Virus record (IMG/VR): IMGVR_UViG_3300030117_001964
Location: 1,393 to 32,618 of that record
Strand: one strand, 5' to 3'
Source of the DNA: a virus
Length of the DNA: 31,226 nucleotides
Below the pieces are notes generated by a model, which searched no databases, was not told the DNA's origin, and saw only the letters and a program-made list of their open reading frames with translations. Shown piece after piece: positions 27,939 to 31,226 of this stretch. Position numbers and translations under genes: made by a program. How positions within the stretch are numbered: position 1 is the stretch's first letter; each line of letters begins with the position of its first letter.

Positions 27939-29969
27939 ATGGAAAAAGACTCAAGGGCCGTATATAACGAAGAGCTATACAGGCAGTGGAGAGACTCACG
28001 CTCCGATTGGGACACAGAAGCTCGTAGAGACATTGATTTTTATCTTGGGAATCATTTTAGTCAGGATGAATCTGACGAACTAGCACAAAGAAATCAAGCA
28101 GATATACCAATGGATAGGATATCTGCGGCTATAGAAAAGTTCAAAGCTGTTCTTACATCTCGCCCTCCAGCATTTACCATAACTCCTAGAGAAGATGCCG
28201 ATGTTCAAGTGGCAACTTTATGGAGAACGATCATGGGTTATATATGGCAAAACTCAGATGGTGACTGGCAAATGAAGCAAGCCATACAGGACTATGCAAC
28301 CACTGGAATGGGTTACATGTATGCTTACATAGATTCAGAATCAGATTTTGGTAGAGGTGATGTCAAGTTCACATATATTGACCCCTTCAGAGTTTACGCA
28401 TCTCCCAGCTCAAGAGATAGGTGGTTCAGCGACTCGGATGGTCTTATCCTTTCCACCATCCTAACAGGTGAGCAAGCCGTCAACCTCTACCCTGAATTAG
28501 GAGATAAAGTAGACCCGTTAACAGGAGAAACAATACCGGGATTGATAAACGACATATCTGGTTTTACATACGATGAAGAAGATTACCCATCTTCTCAAAA
28601 TAAAAATTCTATGTCTGTGTTTACACCAGCAGATGTAAAAGATAAAGATTACTATCAGGTAAAAAAGTATCAAGTATTAGAAAGATTTTATAAAGTTAAA
28701 GTTCCTTTTTACAGGGTTATCAACATGAAAACCCAAGAAGAAGACATTTTATCTCAGGAAGAGTATGCTGTTTTCTTTCAAACAAACAGCGAAGCAATAG
28801 AGATTGGTTCTTACAAGGCAATAGAGGTGCTACAGACTAGAGTAAAAGTTTGTGCTTCTATGGGTGAGGTTGTTCTATATGAGCAAATATTAAATACCGA
28901 TGACTATCCGATAGTCCCGCTACCGAATATATGGACTGGCACACCATATCCCAAGTCAGATGTTTCAAGAGCAAGGCCTATGCAACGCCTGCTAAACAAG
29001 CTTTGGTCTCTAGCCCTTTCACATGCACAGGCTTCGGCCGGTTTAAAATTATTAGTACCTCTGGGTAGTGTGGATGACATAGATCAACTAGAGAAAGACT
29101 GGGCCAATCCCAATGCGGTTATCGAAGTCGATTCATCCCAAGGCGAACCGCACTACCCAGCCCCCCAACCATTAGCTGGTGAGTTCTATAGGTTGATACA
29201 GCAGTCAGAGTTTTACATAGATTTTATCTTTGGTCTTCCAGAAATGATGCATGGATTTGCTGAGAAAGCACCTGAGACTATGAGGGCTACTGAAAGAATG
29301 ATTGCACTTGGTAGCGAAAGGCCAAAGTCAAAACTGAGAGATATAGAGTTTAGTATCAATAAACTTGGTAAAGTGTTGTATAACCTGTCTAAAGGGCACT
29401 ATACCTACAAAAAGATTTTTAGGCTAACACAGCCAAATAATAACATTACAGAAGTAATGGCCAATTTTTATACTGATGTTTCTGGTGCAATACTGGACTT
29501 GAAAAAAGAAAGGCACATGTTAGACCAGCATGATGTAAGAATAGAATCTGGTTCTACTATGCCATCTAGTAAGTATGCAGAGCTTGCAGTATATTTAGAG
29601 GCATACCAAATGGGTATTGTTGATAAATATGAAGTATTAAAAAAGAATCCTGAACTGTTTGACAAGGAAGGAATTATGAGAAGAACAGAAGAAAAGCAGT
29701 TATTACAACAGCAGATTCAGGCTATGAGCGAACAAATAAAGAATTTGCAAGGTGACTTGCAGACAGCCCAAAGAGAGTCTGTCAGCGATAGAAAGAGAGT
29801 TGAGGTTGAAAAGTTTAAAACTAGACTTTCAGAAATCAATTCTGAATCTAAGGCAGACAGAAGGGTGCAACGTGGAAAACTAGAAAACGAGGTGAAGCTA
29901 GAAATGGAGAAATTGGCAGGCAATCTAAAAGATGTGCAGAGAAAAGTCAGTTCAGCTCCCGAAGCCTAG
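27939..29969 (+). CDS. Portal protein
   Basis: 676 residues. N-terminus EELYRQWRDSRSDWDTEARR and DFYLGNHFSQDESDEL, then RNQADIPMDRISAAIEKFKA, the 'P-x-N-x-I-x-x-x-v-x-x-v-x-G' region of P22/T7-like portals, followed by TSRPPAFTITPRED. The wing/stem part contains DYATTGMGYMYAYID and YIDPFRVYASPSS, typical portal strands. Residues about 590-676 form a long charged coiled coil (QQQIQAMSEQIKNLQGDLQT), the crown or barrel. It forms the dodecameric ring at the capsid vertex through which TerL packs DNA. Length fits podovirus portals with a barrel. It is followed 17 bases later by the scaffold gene. Confidence 0.85.
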   Translation: MEKDSRAVYNEELYRQWRDSRSDWDTEARRDIDFYLGNHFSQDESDELAQRNQADIPMDRISAAIEKFKAVLTSRPPAFTITPREDADVQVATLWRTIMGYIWQNSDGDWQMKQAIQDYATTGMGYMYAYIDSESDFGRGDVKFTYIDPFRVYASPSSRDRWFSDSDGLILSTILTGEQAVNLYPELGDKVDPLTGETIPGLINDISGFTYDEEDYPSSQNKNSMSVFTPADVKDKDYYQVKKYQVLERFYKVKVPFYRVINMKTQEEDILSQEEYAVFFQTNSEAIEIGSYKAIEVLQTRVKVCASMGEVVLYEQILNTDDYPIVPLPNIWTGTPYPKSDVSRARPMQRLLNKLWSLALSHAQASAGLKLLVPLGSVDDIDQLEKDWANPNAVIEVDSSQGEPHYPAPQPLAGEFYRLIQQSEFYIDFIFGLPEMMHGFAEKAPETMRATERMIALGSERPKSKLRDIEFSINKLGKVLYNLSKGHYTYKKIFRLTQPNNNITEVMANFYTDVSGAILDLKKERHMLDQHDVRIESGSTMPSSKYAELAVYLEAYQMGIVDKYEVLKKNPELFDKEGIMRRTEEKQLLQQQIQAMSEQIKNLQGDLQTAQRESVSDRKRVEVEKFKTRLSEINSESKADRRVQRGKLENEVKLEMEKLAGNLKDVQRKVSSAPEA

Positions 29970-29986
29970 ACATCTAAGGAGAAACT

Positions 29987-30772
29987 ATGTCAACACTAGA
30001 ACAACAGGAAGTGAATGTCCCCAACGAACAGCCCAGTGCTAATAGTGCTTTTGAAGAGGATATCATTAGTCAGCAGGCAGGCCCACAGCTTGTAGCTGAA
30101 ACTCAAGAACCCGCACAGGAAGAAGTTCCTGCTGTAGATTATGAAGCTGAGTCTAAAAAGTTTCAGTCTATGTATGATCGGTCACAAGCTGAGAATGCTA
30201 AACTGCAACAGGGTGCTCAGATACTACAGCTATTGGAACAGAGACCTGATTTAGTTCAGGTTCTTGAAGATGGTATAGCCGGAAACAGAACACAACAGCA
30301 ACCAGAGCCAACAGTAGTTAAGGATGATTTCAATCCTTGGGATGCGTTTACAGATGAAAACTCTGAATCAGGTAAGTATGTTAACAATAAAATTGAAAAC
30401 ATGGTACAACAGAGATTGAACTCTGCGTTATCCCAACAACAGCAACAGATGCAGGCTGAAATGCAAATGCAGAATACTGTGAATGAACTTAGAGGAACGT
30501 ATAAAATGTCAGATAATGATATTAATGCTTTTTTGCAGTTCACAACACAGCCAAAAGAAAAAGTAGGTTTAAATAACCTAGTAAAGCTTTGGCAAATGCA
30601 AAGTGGTCAATCCGTTGCTAATAATGATACAATGGAAGCGGTAACTGCGGCAAAGCAGGCTCCTCGCACAGCAGGAGTTCTCCAAGGAGAGCCACCAGTT
30701 TCAAAAAAGAATGATGCGGACACAATGTTTGATTCAATCATGTCAACTGGAAGTTCTGGAAGATTACCGTGA
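29987..30772 (+). CDS. Scaffolding-type protein
   Basis: 261 residues; AAGGAG six bases before the ATG. Acidic and disordered N-terminus (MSTLEQQEVNVPNEQPSANS; PAQEEVPAVDYEAES), helical Gln-rich middle (RSQAENAKLQQGAQILQLLE; LNSALSQQQQQMQAEMQMQN), and a C-terminal Ser/Gly end (DSIMSTGSSGRLP). Composition and place between portal and capsid are those of scaffolding proteins of T7-like and marine podoviruses, which direct procapsid assembly and then leave. No protease motif. Confidence 0.75.
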   Translation: MSTLEQQEVNVPNEQPSANSAFEEDIISQQAGPQLVAETQEPAQEEVPAVDYEAESKKFQSMYDRSQAENAKLQQGAQILQLLEQRPDLVQVLEDGIAGNRTQQQPEPTVVKDDFNPWDAFTDENSESGKYVNNKIENMVQQRLNSALSQQQQQMQAEMQMQNTVNELRGTYKMSDNDINAFLQFTTQPKEKVGLNNLVKLWQMQSGQSVANNDTMEAVTAAKQAPRTAGVLQGEPPVSKKNDADTMFDSIMSTGSSGRLP

Positions 30773-30805
30773 TTAATAATAACCACATAACACAAAGGTA
30801 ATAAA

Positions 30806-31226
30806 ATGGCAATATCATTTAATTCTGGAGTATTAAAATCCAGTGATATAAGTGCTACTACCTCTGATGCTGGTGTAGGTCAAAGACCGGATAGAAGACG
30901 AATATTTAACTTCGGTGACAGGGTTGCCGAATTGGTTCCAGAGGAATCTCCGTTTTTCGTCTATCTAAATCAGGTTGCTAAGTCACCTACCGATGACCCC
31001 GTGTTCCGTTATTTAGAAAACCGTAACCGAATTAGCTTTACAGATCGTTCTTTACTTTTAAAAGGTAATGTGAATGGTGGTTCTGCTGTTTCCGCAGGTT
31101 CTTCGTATTCATTTACTGTTGATACTGCTGGTGGAGCCGCTGTAGAATACCTTGTCAAAGGTATGGTCTTAGCTGTTGGTACGGTTGATTCAACATCGGG
31201 CTATGGTCAAGCATTAGTTAGAGTAG
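30806..31226 (+). CDS. Major capsid protein, N-terminal 140 residues (3' end outside window)
   Basis: AAAGG precedes the ATG by eight bases. MAISFNSGVLKSSDISATTS begins a variable N-arm, then RIFNFGDRVAELVPEESPFF and VYLNQVAKSPTDDPVFRYLE. The 'NFGDRVAELxPExSPFxxYLxxxxKxPTDDPVFxxxExR' motif is the start of HK97-fold capsid proteins in marine phages. The region from residue 85 (LKGNVNGGSAVSAGSSYSF) would be the E-loop/P-domain. The frame is open to the last base of the window, so the gene is cut by the window edge, not broken. Confidence 0.85.
   Translation, partial: MAISFNSGVLKSSDISATTSDAGVGQRPDRRRIFNFGDRVAELVPEESPFFVYLNQVAKSPTDDPVFRYLENRNRISFTDRSLLLKGNVNGGSAVSAGSSYSFTVDTAGGAAVEYLVKGMVLAVGTVDSTSGYGQALVRV

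Overview
The window is an AT-rich stretch of a tailed double-stranded DNA phage, most likely an uncultured marine podovirus-like phage of a proteobacterium. The evidence is a terminase / portal / scaffold / HK97-type capsid block, a short-tail type structural set ending in a very large T7 gp16-sized virion protein, and a block of very small, overlapping early genes. I see no integrase, polymerase, helicase, primase, tRNA, CRISPR array or insertion sequence. Host and taxonomy are inference.

Layout. (1) 1-10818, plus strand: the distal part of the late operon. It begins inside a membrane gene, continues with small membrane proteins that may belong to lysis, and then has five virion genes growing to a 1332-residue protein. 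(2) 10808-20185, minus strand: about 32 small genes packed end to end, many overlapping as ATGA or TAATG. They include a RecB/Cas4-like Fe-S nuclease, two further PD-(D/E)XK candidates, an HNH nuclease, zinc-ribbon proteins, and a run of 37-57 residue proteins. (3) 20186-20567: a gene-free AT-rich region with five iteron-like repeats. (4) 20568-21497, minus: a DUF932 gene with its own terminator. (5) 21498-22164: the divergent control region. (6) 22165-31226, plus: the late operon start, with TerS, an ADP-ribosyltransferase-like protein, TerL, an M15 endolysin, a Gly/Met-rich protein, portal, scaffold and the N-terminal 140 residues of the capsid protein. Because the capsid gene runs off the right edge and the tail genes enter at the left edge, the window reads as a circular or circularly permuted genome opened inside the late operon.

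Regulation. Six copies of one promoter-like sequence, (T/A)TGGAAC-18/19-TATAnn, lie on the minus strand, mostly 30-60 bases before genes with strong ribosome binding sites. A related copy points rightward at 21909-21938. Two leaders look like structured RNA. One, at 21550-21687 before DUF932, can form a nested multi-helix fold. The other, at 14479-14585 before the Cas4-like nuclease, has a 13-bp stem whose 3' arm can also pair with the ribosome binding site, a riboswitch-like layout. These two leaders, the iterons and the overlapping microgene cluster are the most novel parts of the window.
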